NCBI RefSeq assembly: GCF_000067205.1
Contig: NC_010170.1
Span: forward strand, 4,898,001 to 4,962,000
Direction of reading: 5' to 3'
DNA: 64,000 nt
DNA from: Bordetella petrii
GTDB taxonomy: Bacteria; Pseudomonadota; Gammaproteobacteria; Burkholderiales; Burkholderiaceae_B
The notes under the pieces are model-generated. The model was not told the DNA's origin, did no database searches, and saw only the letters and a program-made list of their open reading frames with translations. The stretch's first letter is position 1. The number at the start of each line of letters is the position of its first letter. Position numbers and translations under genes: made by a program. Of this stretch, positions 1 to 8,150 are shown in pieces.

Positions 1-138
1 CGGCCCGCGCGGTGGAAAAACAGGCCAGGAGCGTACTGTGACGCGAGGAGAACCTCTACCTCCTACCCCCAAACCCCGTCAAACCTACGTTCTGGTAGAT
101 CCGACGAAGAACAACAGCGGGAGGAAGTGAGGCCCCCT

Positions 139-231
139 ATGAAAGGGGATAAGGTGCGGGTGAAACCATCTGACGACCTGTACCACAGTCTGACAGCAGC
201 ACCCGAATCTCGTTGGGGAATGAGATTTTAG
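139..231 (+). CDS. possible 30-residue small ORF, unrecognised
   Basis: An ATG-initiated frame of 30 codons lies downstream of a purine-rich stretch (GGGAGGAAG at about 119-127), which is rather far from the ATG for a Shine-Dalgarno site. An in-frame GTG at 127 could extend it but would sit on top of that stretch. The peptide is basic at its start (MKGDKVRVKPSDD) and matches nothing I recognise. It precedes the 47-residue ORF at 286 on the same strand. It may be the tail of an accessory element or simply a chance frame. Confidence 0.2.
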   Translation: MKGDKVRVKPSDDLYHSLTAAPESRWGMRF

Positions 232-285
232 CGTGAACCGCTGCAGATTGTAAAGAACTGGATGGGTGCCTTATGGAGCATACAC

Positions 286-429
286 ATGAACGATACGTTC
301 AAGCCCGCACCTAAGGGGTTCCGTTGGGTTTTTTGCCGCTTCCGGCGCGTAAAAAATTCCAATCGGATGCTGGACGCTCACGACTACGGTCGCGAGTGTT
401 GGGCATTCTTGGTTCCCTGCAGCGGCTAA
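286..429 (+). CDS. small hypothetical protein (47 aa), possibly mobile-element associated
   Basis: An ATG frame of 47 codons with a GGAG motif about nine bases upstream. The product is basic and aromatic, with KGFRWVFCRFRRV at residues 10-22 and LDAHDYGRECWAFLV near the C-terminus. Short proteins with a central FRW[VI]F and a conserved [AH][SD]YG stretch are, as far as I recall, common in integrative conjugative elements of proteobacteria; that link is from memory and not checked. A GC hairpin follows the stop codon at 447-470. Together with its lower G+C and the lack of larger genes, this suggests the window opens in the end of an accessory region. Confidence 0.45.
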   Translation: MNDTFKPAPKGFRWVFCRFRRVKNSNRMLDAHDYGRECWAFLVPCSG

Positions 430-446
430 GCAGTAAAGTGTAGGCC

Positions 447-470
447 GAGGGGGGTGAGGTCATCCCCCTC
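447..470 (+). other. GC-rich hairpin after the small ORF
   Basis: The arms GAGGGGG and CCCCCTC form a stem that extends to about ten pairs with one G-T wobble. There is no clear T-tract, so it may be a weak terminator or an RNA-stabilising stem for the small gene at 286. Confidence 0.3.
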
Positions 471-604
471 CTACTTTCAATTTGAGACGGGAATTCAAAT
501 GCTGGCCCCTTAAGTGTTCCCTCAAGAATTTCTCACACACGGAAAGCCAATAGATATGCCGTTCAGCGATCATTTTTCGATCGTGCCCCAGCACCACGAA
601 TTTG

Positions 605-635
605 ATGCCCAGCTCTGAAAGCTGGGCATTTTCTT
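605..635 (+). terminator. rho-independent terminator
   Basis: A perfect 10-bp stem, ATGCCCAGCT (605-614) and AGCTGGGCAT (620-629), closes a five-base loop and is followed by TTTTCTTTT on the plus strand. It would end rightward transcription coming from the first 600 bases. It lies 6 bp from the end of the leftward amidase remnant, where the opposite strand has no comparable T-run. Confidence 0.65.
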
Positions 636-640
636 TTGCC

Positions 641-985
641 TCAAAGCACCGGCTTGCGCCCTAGCCAGGGCGCGGCGCGCTTTAGTTGAGCTGGCACCTG
701 CAAGATCAGGTCTTCACGGCCAAATCGGCCCACCAGCTGTGCGGCCATGGGCACGCCCTCGGGCGTAGCCAACAAAGGCAGGCTGGCGGCGGGCTGGCCC
801 GATGTGTTGAAGACAGCCATGAACGTGGCGTATGGCGACACCCGATGGCGCAATTCAAGAAAGGCGCTGCAGTGCATGGTCAGTTCGCTGAGCTTCACCG
901 GCAGCTCGGTCAGCGCAGGCTTCAGGTCGTCGGCCTGCAGGGGCTTGCCGTTCAGCTTCAGGCGCGCCGCCTCATGCCCCATCAC
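641..985 (-). pseudogene. amidase remnant (C-terminal part, amidase-signature family)
   Basis: About 113 residues read as the C-terminal end of an amidase-signature hydrolase, with SPYATFMAVFNTSGQPAASL followed by a GVPMAAQLVGRFGRED stretch typical of the family's C-terminus. Family members are usually 450-500 residues, and the Ser-Ser-Lys catalytic domain is absent. The first 25 residues resemble a region lying about 60 residues further upstream in intact homologues, so an internal deletion is also likely. Upstream, where the missing 5' part should be, sits the end of the AraC-type gene, overlapping by 14 bp. I read this as a dead fragment left by a deletion or rearrangement; expression as a separate peptide is improbable. 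Confidence 0.7.
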
Positions 986-1928
986 CCGGCTGCCGGCGCC
1001 ATTGCCCCGGCGTCATGCCCATTTTGTCGGTGAAGACCCGGCGGAACGCGGCCACCGACTGGTAGCCCACGGATTCGGCCACGGCCTCGGTGGTCTGCCC
1101 CGGTTGCCTTAGCGCGTTGGCGGCGAGGCTCATCCGGATGTCGGTCAGCAGGTCGATGGCCGAGCGCCCCAGTTTGTCCTGGAAGTGCCGCATGAAAGTG
1201 GCGCGCGACATGCTGCACAAGGCGGCCAGCTCGGGCAGGTTCCAGGGCCGCGCCGGATCGGCGAACATGGCCGAAATGGCCGGCGCCAGGCGCGGGTGGC
1301 CTGCCAGCGCCAACAAGCCCGCCGGCGCTTGCTCGGCCTCGCTGGCCGCGCGCAGCACCAGCGTGAACAACGCCGCGGTAAGCACGTTGAGCATGGCGTA
1401 TCCGCCCAGCCTGCCGCCGGTAGACTCCATGCGCATCAGCCCCACCAGGCTGGCCAGGTGATTCGCGGCGGACTCGGCGCTTTGCGCGTTGTGGCCGTTC
1501 AGGGCTTTCACCACCAGGTTCGCGGGCAGATAGTCGCGAATCAGCCGGCCGTGCGGCGGCTCGATAAGGAATCGCCCGCACAACATGTCCAGGCGTTCGC
1601 CCGGCCCGTCGTTTTCCATGTGCATCCAGCCCGAGGCTGCCTCGCCATCGCGAACAGGGCCGGGCTCGGCCCCGCCGCCGTCGTGCAGCACATGCGCCGA
1701 ACCGCTGGGCAGCAGCACGATGTCGCCTTCGGTCAGTTCGCGGCTGGTCTGGGTTTGCGGGTCTTCAATGACGGCGCGGCCCTTGAGCACGATGTGGTAT
1801 GGAATCTCGTGCGCTTCGGACCGGGGCCAGTCCACGCGCCACGGCGCGCCGTAGGTGCAGCGAACCTCCAGCCGCCCCGTGACGGTGATGATTTTCAGGA
1901 AATGGCTCAGCCAGTCGACTTGGGACAT
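972..1928 (-). CDS. AraC family transcriptional regulator, cupin sensor domain
   Basis: A DNA-binding regulator. The N-terminal half is an AraC-type cupin sensor (VDWLSHFLKIITVTGRLEVR, later GDIVLLPSGSAH), and the C-terminal hundred residues hold two helix-turn-helix motifs (LAALCSMSRATFMRHF and AVAESVGYQSVAAFRRVF) ending in the usual MTPGQWRR. I start it at the internal Met before SQVDWL because homologues begin there; an in-frame ATG at 1994 would add 22 residues of unlike sequence. Its ligand is unknown. The nitroreductase and AhpD-like genes upstream on the same strand are the obvious candidate targets. Its 3' end runs into the amidase remnant. Confidence 0.85.
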   Translation of the reverse strand: MSQVDWLSHFLKIITVTGRLEVRCTYGAPWRVDWPRSEAHEIPYHIVLKGRAVIEDPQTQTSRELTEGDIVLLPSGSAHVLHDGGGAEPGPVRDGEAASGWMHMENDGPGERLDMLCGRFLIEPPHGRLIRDYLPANLVVKALNGHNAQSAESAANHLASLVGLMRMESTGGRLGGYAMLNVLTAALFTLVLRAASEAEQAPAGLLALAGHPRLAPAISAMFADPARPWNLPELAALCSMSRATFMRHFQDKLGRSAIDLLTDIRMSLAANALRQPGQTTEAVAESVGYQSVAAFRRVFTDKMGMTPGQWRRQPGDGA

Positions 1929-2026
1929 AGAAACCGGGGCGTAGAAATGCTCCCCGATCGTATCGCAGTCGCGCGGGCATGCGCCAATGTTCAACCGCGC
2001 CGCCTCGCGGCGCGGTTCGAACGCGT

Positions 2027-2572
2027 TCAGATCGAGCCTGCCGGCGCGACGGCGGGAAAGTCCTTTTCGGGATCGAACACGTTGTTGAAGAAGTTCGTCA
2101 GGGAATACATGGCGACCAGCGCCACGATTTCCATGACGTTCGCGTCCGTGTAGCCGGCGTCGCGCACGGCTTGCAGGTCGGCGTCGCTGACCTTGCCCCG
2201 GGTCTCGATGACTTTGCGGGCGAACTGGATAGCCGCATCGCGCTTCGGATCGTTGGCGTGGCCCTTGCGCGCAAGCAGGATGTCGTCGGCGGGCATCCTG
2301 GCCATGTGCTCGGCCGTAAAGCTATGGACAGTCAGGCAGTAGTCGCAACCGTTCACTTCGGATACGGCCAACCCGATACTGTCGCGCGTTTTCACGTCGA
2401 GCGCCTTACTCAGGGCGCCCAACAGCGCCGACCATGCATTGAAGGCAATGGGGCTTTGCGCGAACGCCGCCATCATGTTGGGCGTGAATCCGAGGCTCTT
2501 GGTAAATGCATTGAGCGTGGCGCTGGATTCGGCCGGCACTTGTTCGGGCGTGAGCGTGGTGGTTCTGGTCAT
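2027..2572 (-). CDS. carboxymuconolactone decarboxylase / AhpD-like peroxidase-related protein
   Basis: A 181-residue all-helical protein of the AhpD-like (CMD) fold. The redox pair and proton relay are visible as CDYCLTVH, with Cys76, Cys79 and His83, preceded by the usual SEVNG. Family members act as alkylhydroperoxidase-type disulfide proteins, though the electron donor of this subgroup is not settled. The start is chosen at the ATG with the strong ribosome site GGAGAAACACC; an upstream in-frame ATG has none. It lies 49 bp downstream of the nitroreductase gene on the same strand, so the two probably share a transcript and a role in redox or electrophile stress. Confidence 0.85.
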   Translation of the reverse strand: MTRTTTLTPEQVPAESSATLNAFTKSLGFTPNMMAAFAQSPIAFNAWSALLGALSKALDVKTRDSIGLAVSEVNGCDYCLTVHSFTAEHMARMPADDILLARKGHANDPKRDAAIQFARKVIETRGKVSDADLQAVRDAGYTDANVMEIVALVAMYSLTNFFNNVFDPEKDFPAVAPAGSI

Positions 2573-2621
2573 GGTGTTTCTCCGTAGGTATGTCGATAAG
2601 GTTGGGTGAGGTAGGGCGGGG

Positions 2622-3239
2622 TCAAACAAGGTCAAGCACTTCGGCCACGGGGCGTCGAGGTTTCTGCGCCCAGTTGCCTGGAAGTTCGGTGCCGATGGAC
2701 AGCAGCATGACGGGCACTTCGTTGTCGGCCAGCCGGAACTCGCTGGCCACGGCCTGCGCGTCGAAGCCGATCATCGGCGTCGACCCCAGGCCCAGCGAAC
2801 GGGCCGCGTAGATCATTGCCGCCGCACCGAAAGTGCCGGTGCGCACGGCCTCATCGCGCTGAAGCTGGGGGTTGTGGGCATACAGGCCGTGCGCGGGGCC
2901 TTCCCATTCCGGCACCATCGCGGGCGGCATGACGCCTGCTTGCACCAGCGGGGCCAGACGCTGCGGTATGACGCTGGAATCGGCCAACTCGCCACAAACG
3001 ATGAACGTCACCGCGGCATCGGTAATTGCAGGTTGGTTCCAGGCGATGGGCAACAGCCTGGCTTTGGCTTCGGCGGTGCGAACGGCGATGAAGCGCCAGT
3101 TCTGCATGTGGAAGGAGGTCGGCGCGGTGGTGCCTATGCGCACCAGCTCGCGGATCTGGTCATCGCTCAGGACCGCGGCGGGGTCGTAGTACTTGGTGGC
3201 GCTGCGGCTGAGAATGCATTCAATGACAGCGTTAGTCAC
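2622..3239 (-). CDS. nitroreductase family protein (FMN-dependent)
   Basis: A 205-residue oxidoreductase of the nitroreductase fold, expected to bind FMN as a dimer and to reduce nitro or quinone substrates with NAD(P)H. Visible family marks are SRSATKYYDP at the N-terminus (phosphate-binding Arg), the TAPTSFHMQNWRF segment at about 38-50, and the glycine-rich AARSLGLGSTPMIGF segment near 165. Translation begins at GTG with AGGA upstream. It is the first gene of an apparent two-gene unit with the AhpD-like protein. The specific substrate cannot be told from sequence. Confidence 0.85.
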   Translation of the reverse strand: MTNAVIECILSRSATKYYDPAAVLSDDQIRELVRIGTTAPTSFHMQNWRFIAVRTAEAKARLLPIAWNQPAITDAAVTFIVCGELADSSVIPQRLAPLVQAGVMPPAMVPEWEGPAHGLYAHNPQLQRDEAVRTGTFGAAAMIYAARSLGLGSTPMIGFDAQAVASEFRLADNEVPVMLLSIGTELPGNWAQKPRRPVAEVLDLV

Positions 3240-3585
3240 GATGAGTCCTATGGGTGAGGTCGTCAGGAGCCTCTACTTTAGGACCGCTAGATGATTATTT
3301 CGAGACTACTTTTGCTCAACAAAATGCTTAAAAGGATCAAACCAAAAATCAGCAGGCCAGATCCGGCCTGCGAATTGCTGACGCCAGGACCCGCAACCGC
3401 CCTATCAGCCGCTTTTATCTTCAGGCGGCGGCTGCACGGAACACCGCTGCAGGCGGCCGTGCCCATGTTTCTTGAAGAACCGTTTAAAGTGGACCGGGAA
3501 GGCGCCGGACCGATGCGCCGGCACACGTAAGTGCGGCGGCGCATCCGAACTTGTTAATGATCTTCTCTGGTAAAGGATCACTGCC
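3240..3585. other. intergenic region between divergent nitroreductase and gcd
   Basis: These 346 bases must hold the divergent promoters. Short frames exist on both strands but none has a ribosome site and family-like sequence. The A+T-rich stretch at 3285-3350 is the most promoter-like part. I see no clear operator. Confidence 0.4.
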
Positions 3586-5991
3586 ATGCATCGCAACCGC
3601 CCACACAAGAGCACGCCCCAGTTCATCGGCGGGGTGGTCTTGCTGCTCATTGCGCTCTACTCGCTGCTGGGCGGGATCTGGCTGGCCGCGCTTGGCGGCT
3701 CGTGGTATTACGCCGCGCTGGGCATCGTGCTGCTGGCAAGCGTGGGTTTGCTATGGCGGCGCCTGGAGACAGGGCTGTGGCTTTACGCGCTGATCCTGGC
3801 CGCCACGCTCGTCTGGGGGCTATGGGAGGCCGGGGCAGATTTCTGGGCCCTGGCGCCGCGCTACGGTCTGCTGTTTCTGCTTGGCCTGTGGTTGCTGGCG
3901 CCGCCCGCCACGCGCGGCTTTGCCGCGCCGCGCGCCGCCAGAACCGCCATCGGCGTCGTCATGGCGGGCATGCTGGCGGTGCTGGTTTACGGCATATTCA
4001 ACGACCCCCAGGAAATCGACGGCACGCTCGCCCGCGCGCAGCCCGCGCAGGCGCGGCCCGTGGCGGGGGTGGCAGCGGAAGATTGGCCGTCCTACGGGCG
4101 CACCGAAGGCGGCGTGCGCTATTCGCCACTGACTCAGATCAACAACCAGAACGTCAAGGCCCTGGAAGTGGCATGGACCTATCGCACGGGCGACTTCCGC
4201 ACCGAGAACGATTCGGCCGAAACCACCAACGAAGTCACGCCCATCAAGGTTGGCGACAAGCTGTTCCTGTGCACGCCACACCAGTTTCTGGACGCGCTCG
4301 ACCCCGCCACCGGCAAGCGCCTGTGGCGCTACGACCCGAAACTGAAGGCCGACAAAAGCTTCCAGCACCTGACCTGCCGCGGGGTGTCGTACCACGATGC
4401 CGGCAACACCGAACGGTTCGCAATCAGCCTGGCCAAGGCCGGCAATGCGGCGCCGCCGGCATGCCCGCGCAAGGTGCTGCTGCCCACCAACGATGGCCGC
4501 CTGATCGCGGTGAACGCCGACAATGGCCAGAAGTGCACGGACTTCGGCGAAAACGGCGAAATCGACCTGCAAAAGAGCATGCCGCATGCTTATCCGGGCG
4601 GTTACAACCCGACCTCGCCGCCGGTCGTGACGGCGACCACCATCGTGATCGGCGGTTCGGTGACCGACAATTTCTCGAACAAAGAGCCCTCCGGTGTAAT
4701 ACGCGGCTACGACGTGCGCACCGGCGCCCTGAAATGGGTGTTCGACACCGGCGCGCAAGATCCGAACGCCATGCCCGGCGAAGCCACGCCGTTCGTGCAC
4801 AATTCGCCCAACGCGTGGGCGCCGCTGGCCTATGATGCGCAGGCCGATGTGGTCTACGTGCCGACTGGCGTGGGCACGCCCGACATTTGGGGAGGCGACC
4901 GCGGCCCGCTGAAAGAGCGCTACGCCAACTCCATCCTGGCACTGGACGCCACCACGGGCCGTCTTATCTGGCACTTCCAGACGACGCACCACGACCTGTG
5001 GGACATGGATGTGCCGGCGCAGCCGTCGCTGATGGACGTGACGCTGCCTGACGGCCGGAGCGTGCCGGCGGTTTATGTGCTGACGAAAACCGGCAACGTA
5101 TTCGTGCTCGACCGCCGCGACGGCCGGCCCATCGTGCCGGTAACGGATAAGCCCGTGCCCCAAACCGTGGCGCGCGGGCCGCAGACCCGCGGCGAGCGCT
5201 ACGCGCCCACGCAACCATTCTCGGCCCTGGACCTGGCGCCGTCGGAGAAGCTCACCGATAAAGATATGTGGGGCGCCACCATGCTCGACCAGCTGATGTG
5301 CCGCATCATTTTCAAGCGCCTGAACTACGACGGCATCTACACGCCGCCGTCCGAGAACGGCACGCTGGTGTTTCCGGGCAACCTGGGCGTGTTCGAATGG
5401 GGCGGCATGTCGGTGAACCAGGACCGCCAGGTGGCGCTGATGAACCCGATCGGCCTGCCCTTCGTTTCCAGGCTCATTCCCGAAGACGCGAACCGCCCTA
5501 TGCGCGAGAAGGGCGCGGGTACGGAAAGCGGCGTGCAGCCCATGTACGGCGTGCCGTATGGCGTGGAGCTGAACCCGTTCCTGTCGCCGCTGGGCCTGCC
5601 CTGCAAGGCGCCTGCCTGGGGCTACGTGGCGGGCGTGGACCTGCAAAGCCACCAGGTGGTGTGGAAAAAGCGCATCGGCACCATTCGCGACAGCCTGCCG
5701 CAGCTATTCCAGCTGCCGCCGCTGAAGATCGGCGTGCCGGGCCTGGGCGGCCCCATCTCGACCGCGGGCAACGTGATGTTCGTGGCGGCCACGCAAGACA
5801 ACTATCTGCGGGCGTTCGACGTCAACAACGGCGAGTTGCTATGGGAAGGCCGACTGCCGGCCGGCGGCCAGGCCACGCCCATGACCTACGCGATCAACGG
5901 CAAGCAGTATGTGGTCATCATGGCCGGCGGGCATGGCTCGTTCGGCACGAAGATGGGGGATTATCTGGTGGCCTATGCCCTGCCGGACTGA
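3586..5991 (+). CDS. gcd: membrane-bound PQQ-dependent glucose dehydrogenase
   Basis: An inner-membrane quinoprotein that oxidises glucose (possibly other aldoses or quinate/shikimate) to the lactone in the periplasm and passes electrons to ubiquinone. At 801 residues it matches E. coli Gcd in length and layout: five hydrophobic segments within the first 145 residues, then an eight-bladed PQQ propeller. Diagnostic stretches include GVPYGVELNPFLSPLGLPCK, LGGPISTAGNVMF and, at the end, GGQATPMTYAINGKQYVV with GGHGSFGTKMGDY. The ATG has AAAGGATCA upstream. It converges with a PqqU-like receptor gene 30 bp away, which suggests the cofactor is imported. The glucose rather than quinate assignment rests on overall similarity and is not certain. 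Confidence 0.9.
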   Translation: MHRNRPHKSTPQFIGGVVLLLIALYSLLGGIWLAALGGSWYYAALGIVLLASVGLLWRRLETGLWLYALILAATLVWGLWEAGADFWALAPRYGLLFLLGLWLLAPPATRGFAAPRAARTAIGVVMAGMLAVLVYGIFNDPQEIDGTLARAQPAQARPVAGVAAEDWPSYGRTEGGVRYSPLTQINNQNVKALEVAWTYRTGDFRTENDSAETTNEVTPIKVGDKLFLCTPHQFLDALDPATGKRLWRYDPKLKADKSFQHLTCRGVSYHDAGNTERFAISLAKAGNAAPPACPRKVLLPTNDGRLIAVNADNGQKCTDFGENGEIDLQKSMPHAYPGGYNPTSPPVVTATTIVIGGSVTDNFSNKEPSGVIRGYDVRTGALKWVFDTGAQDPNAMPGEATPFVHNSPNAWAPLAYDAQADVVYVPTGVGTPDIWGGDRGPLKERYANSILALDATTGRLIWHFQTTHHDLWDMDVPAQPSLMDVTLPDGRSVPAVYVLTKTGNVFVLDRRDGRPIVPVTDKPVPQTVARGPQTRGERYAPTQPFSALDLAPSEKLTDKDMWGATMLDQLMCRIIFKRLNYDGIYTPPSENGTLVFPGNLGVFEWGGMSVNQDRQVALMNPIGLPFVSRLIPEDANRPMREKGAGTESGVQPMYGVPYGVELNPFLSPLGLPCKAPAWGYVAGVDLQSHQVVWKKRIGTIRDSLPQLFQLPPLKIGVPGLGGPISTAGNVMFVAATQDNYLRAFDVNNGELLWEGRLPAGGQATPMTYAINGKQYVVIMAGGHGSFGTKMGDYLVAYALPD

Positions 5992-6020
5992 GGCGCGGCT
6001 GCCGGCCAGGCCTGGCACAC

Positions 6021-8150
6021 CTAGAACGCATACGAGGCGGTGAGCCCGGCGCTCCAGTTGCGGCCGGCGGCGGGCTCGAAATATCGGCCGTTGCCCTCGT
6101 TGACGATGACAGACCCGATGTATTCGCGGTCGAACAGGTTGTCGACGCGGGCATAGGCATCCCATGTCCAGGCGTCGCGCTGCCAGCGATATCCGGTGGA
6201 CAGCGCGGCCACGAAGTAACTGGCGGCGGCATCGCTGTTGGCGTCATTCACGTAGACCTTGCTCATGTAGCGGCCTTCCAGTCCGGCGTGCCAGCCTTGG
6301 GCGGGCGCCCAAGCCAGGGCGCCGTACACCATCTGGCGCGCAACGCCGGGAATGCGGTTGCCCGCGCGGATGTCCGAGCCGGCAATGTCATCGCGGTAGC
6401 GGGCGTCTATCCAGGTATAGGCCAGGTCTGCCCGCCAGTTTTCCTGCAGGCGGCCGCTCCAGCCAACCTCGATGCCGTTGCGGCGCGTGCGGCCGCCATT
6501 GCGATACGAGGTGCGGCCATTGCTGCTGCCGGCCGCCACGATTTCGTTGCGGGTGTCGGTGTGGAACACCGCCACGGAAAACAGGCCATTGCCCCATTCC
6601 GACTTGAACCCGAGTTCGTAGTTGTTGCTGATGGCGGGTTGCAAGCCCAGGTTCAGCCCCGCCATGCCGTCGGGCCGGTACGAGACCTCGTTGGTGGTGG
6701 GCGTTTCGAAGCCTCGGCCATATGACGCGTAAATGGCGCTCGACGGGGTGGGCGCGTAACTTAACGAGGCAACCGGCAGGGCCTTGCGATAACGCGTGGA
6801 ACCGCTGTCATCGTCATTGCCGGCAGCGACGTAATGGTCGTCGGAATCGAAGCTGACGGTGCTGTAGCGCAGTCCCGTATCGAAAGTCCAGCGCGGCGCG
6901 AAATTCCACGATGCCTGCAGATAGGGGTCGATGTTGTAGACCCGGTTGGTTTCGTCACGACGCAACTGTCCTTTGACGCCCAGCTCGGTGGGAGAGAAAG
7001 CCGGGCCGATGTAGTTCTCGTAGCCCTTGCGGTCTTCACGCAGGCTGTCATAGGCCAACCCGCCTATCAGCGTCAGGGGCCGGCCCGCCAGCGCCATGCG
7101 GGAAGTCCAGCGCAGGTCGACGCCGCCGTACTCGCGCGCGAGGCCGATAACCCCCCCGGCCTGCCCTGGGTTGAGCTGGGCCGCGGGCGGTATCGACAGA
7201 TACTGGGTCATGTCGCGCTGCCCGTAGTACACCATGGCCCGCAATTCGTTATCGGCGTCGATTTGCCGTTCGTAGAGCAGGCCGCCCTGGGTCTGGCGCA
7301 CCGTCTTGCGGGTATCGTACTGGCTGGCCTGCGGCGTGGCCTGGCGCGGGTCCTGCTCGTACTGGCTGCGCGTCAGGCCGAGCGGGTCCTGGGCGTTGAG
7401 ATCCACGCTGTTTACCACCACGGTAAGGCGGCTTGCATCGTCGATCTGCACTCCCAGCTTGGCGTTGCCCAGGTTCTTGCGAGCGGCGCTGTGATCGCGA
7501 TAGCCGTCGGTGGTGAGCCGGTTGGCGCTCAGTACGTAATCCAGCGCGTCGCGGACGCCGCTGGCCTCGATGCCATAGTGATAGGTACCGTAGCTGCCTG
7601 CCGACAGCCCGGCCTGCACGCGGGGCGGGTTCTCGCCGTCTTCCGTGAACACCTGCACGACGCCGCCCGACGAGTTGCCATACAGCGCCGAGAATGGTCC
7701 GCGCAGGACCTCGATGCGCGCCGCCGAGGCCAGGTCGATGTTCGAGGTCTGCCCCTGGCCATCGGGCATGGTGGCGGGAATGCCGTCGACATACAGCCGC
7801 ACGCCGCGCACGCCGAATGTGGAGCGCGCGCCGAACCCGCGCACCGATACCTGCAGGTCTTGTGCATAGTTCTGGCGATTCTGGATTTGCAGCCCCGGCA
7901 CGCCACCCAGGCTTTCAGACAAGTTGATGCCGGGCGTATCGAAGCGCAGGCGGTCGCCTTCGACGATGTTCACCGAAGCGGGCGTATCCAGCAGCGAGGC
8001 GTCGTAGTGGATACTGGTGACCACCACCGGTTCCAGCATCGGGGCGGCAGGCGCCGGCTGTGCCCGCACCGCGCTGCCCAGCAAGGGCGCGAGCGCGCCG
8101 CACAGGGCCAGCACGGCACGGGACGAACTCGGTGGACGTGGACCATTCAT
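6021..8150 (-). CDS. pqqU: TonB-dependent receptor, PqqU (YncD)-like PQQ importer
   Basis: A 709-residue outer-membrane receptor with signal peptide (1-30), TonB box EPVVVTS (40-46), plug domain and a 22-strand barrel ending in Phe. It resembles E. coli YncD/PqqU closely over the whole length, for example NLSESLGGVPGLQIQNRQNY, RLYVDGIPATMPDGQGQTSN and DNLFDREYIGSVIVNEGNGR. PqqU imports pyrroloquinoline quinone. The neighbours agree: the ATG overlaps the stop of a PQQ sugar dehydrogenase gene (ATGA), and gcd converges from the other side. The functional call is therefore based on family plus context, not on known ligand-binding residues. Confidence 0.85.
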   Translation of the reverse strand: MNGPRPPSSSRAVLALCGALAPLLGSAVRAQPAPAAPMLEPVVVTSIHYDASLLDTPASVNIVEGDRLRFDTPGINLSESLGGVPGLQIQNRQNYAQDLQVSVRGFGARSTFGVRGVRLYVDGIPATMPDGQGQTSNIDLASAARIEVLRGPFSALYGNSSGGVVQVFTEDGENPPRVQAGLSAGSYGTYHYGIEASGVRDALDYVLSANRLTTDGYRDHSAARKNLGNAKLGVQIDDASRLTVVVNSVDLNAQDPLGLTRSQYEQDPRQATPQASQYDTRKTVRQTQGGLLYERQIDADNELRAMVYYGQRDMTQYLSIPPAAQLNPGQAGGVIGLAREYGGVDLRWTSRMALAGRPLTLIGGLAYDSLREDRKGYENYIGPAFSPTELGVKGQLRRDETNRVYNIDPYLQASWNFAPRWTFDTGLRYSTVSFDSDDHYVAAGNDDDSGSTRYRKALPVASLSYAPTPSSAIYASYGRGFETPTTNEVSYRPDGMAGLNLGLQPAISNNYELGFKSEWGNGLFSVAVFHTDTRNEIVAAGSSNGRTSYRNGGRTRRNGIEVGWSGRLQENWRADLAYTWIDARYRDDIAGSDIRAGNRIPGVARQMVYGALAWAPAQGWHAGLEGRYMSKVYVNDANSDAAASYFVAALSTGYRWQRDAWTWDAYARVDNLFDREYIGSVIVNEGNGRYFEPAAGRNWSAGLTASYAF

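Noticed and set aside
3291..3530. 79-codon frame between the nitroreductase gene and gcd
   Set aside because: It has no ribosome site, unremarkable composition and no family match; the region is more likely promoter sequence.
3820..5652. 610-codon open frame on the minus strand inside gcd
   Set aside because: It mirrors the codon pattern of the well-supported gcd gene, has no family-like sequence and is rich in His/Arg as expected of a GC-rich antisense frame.
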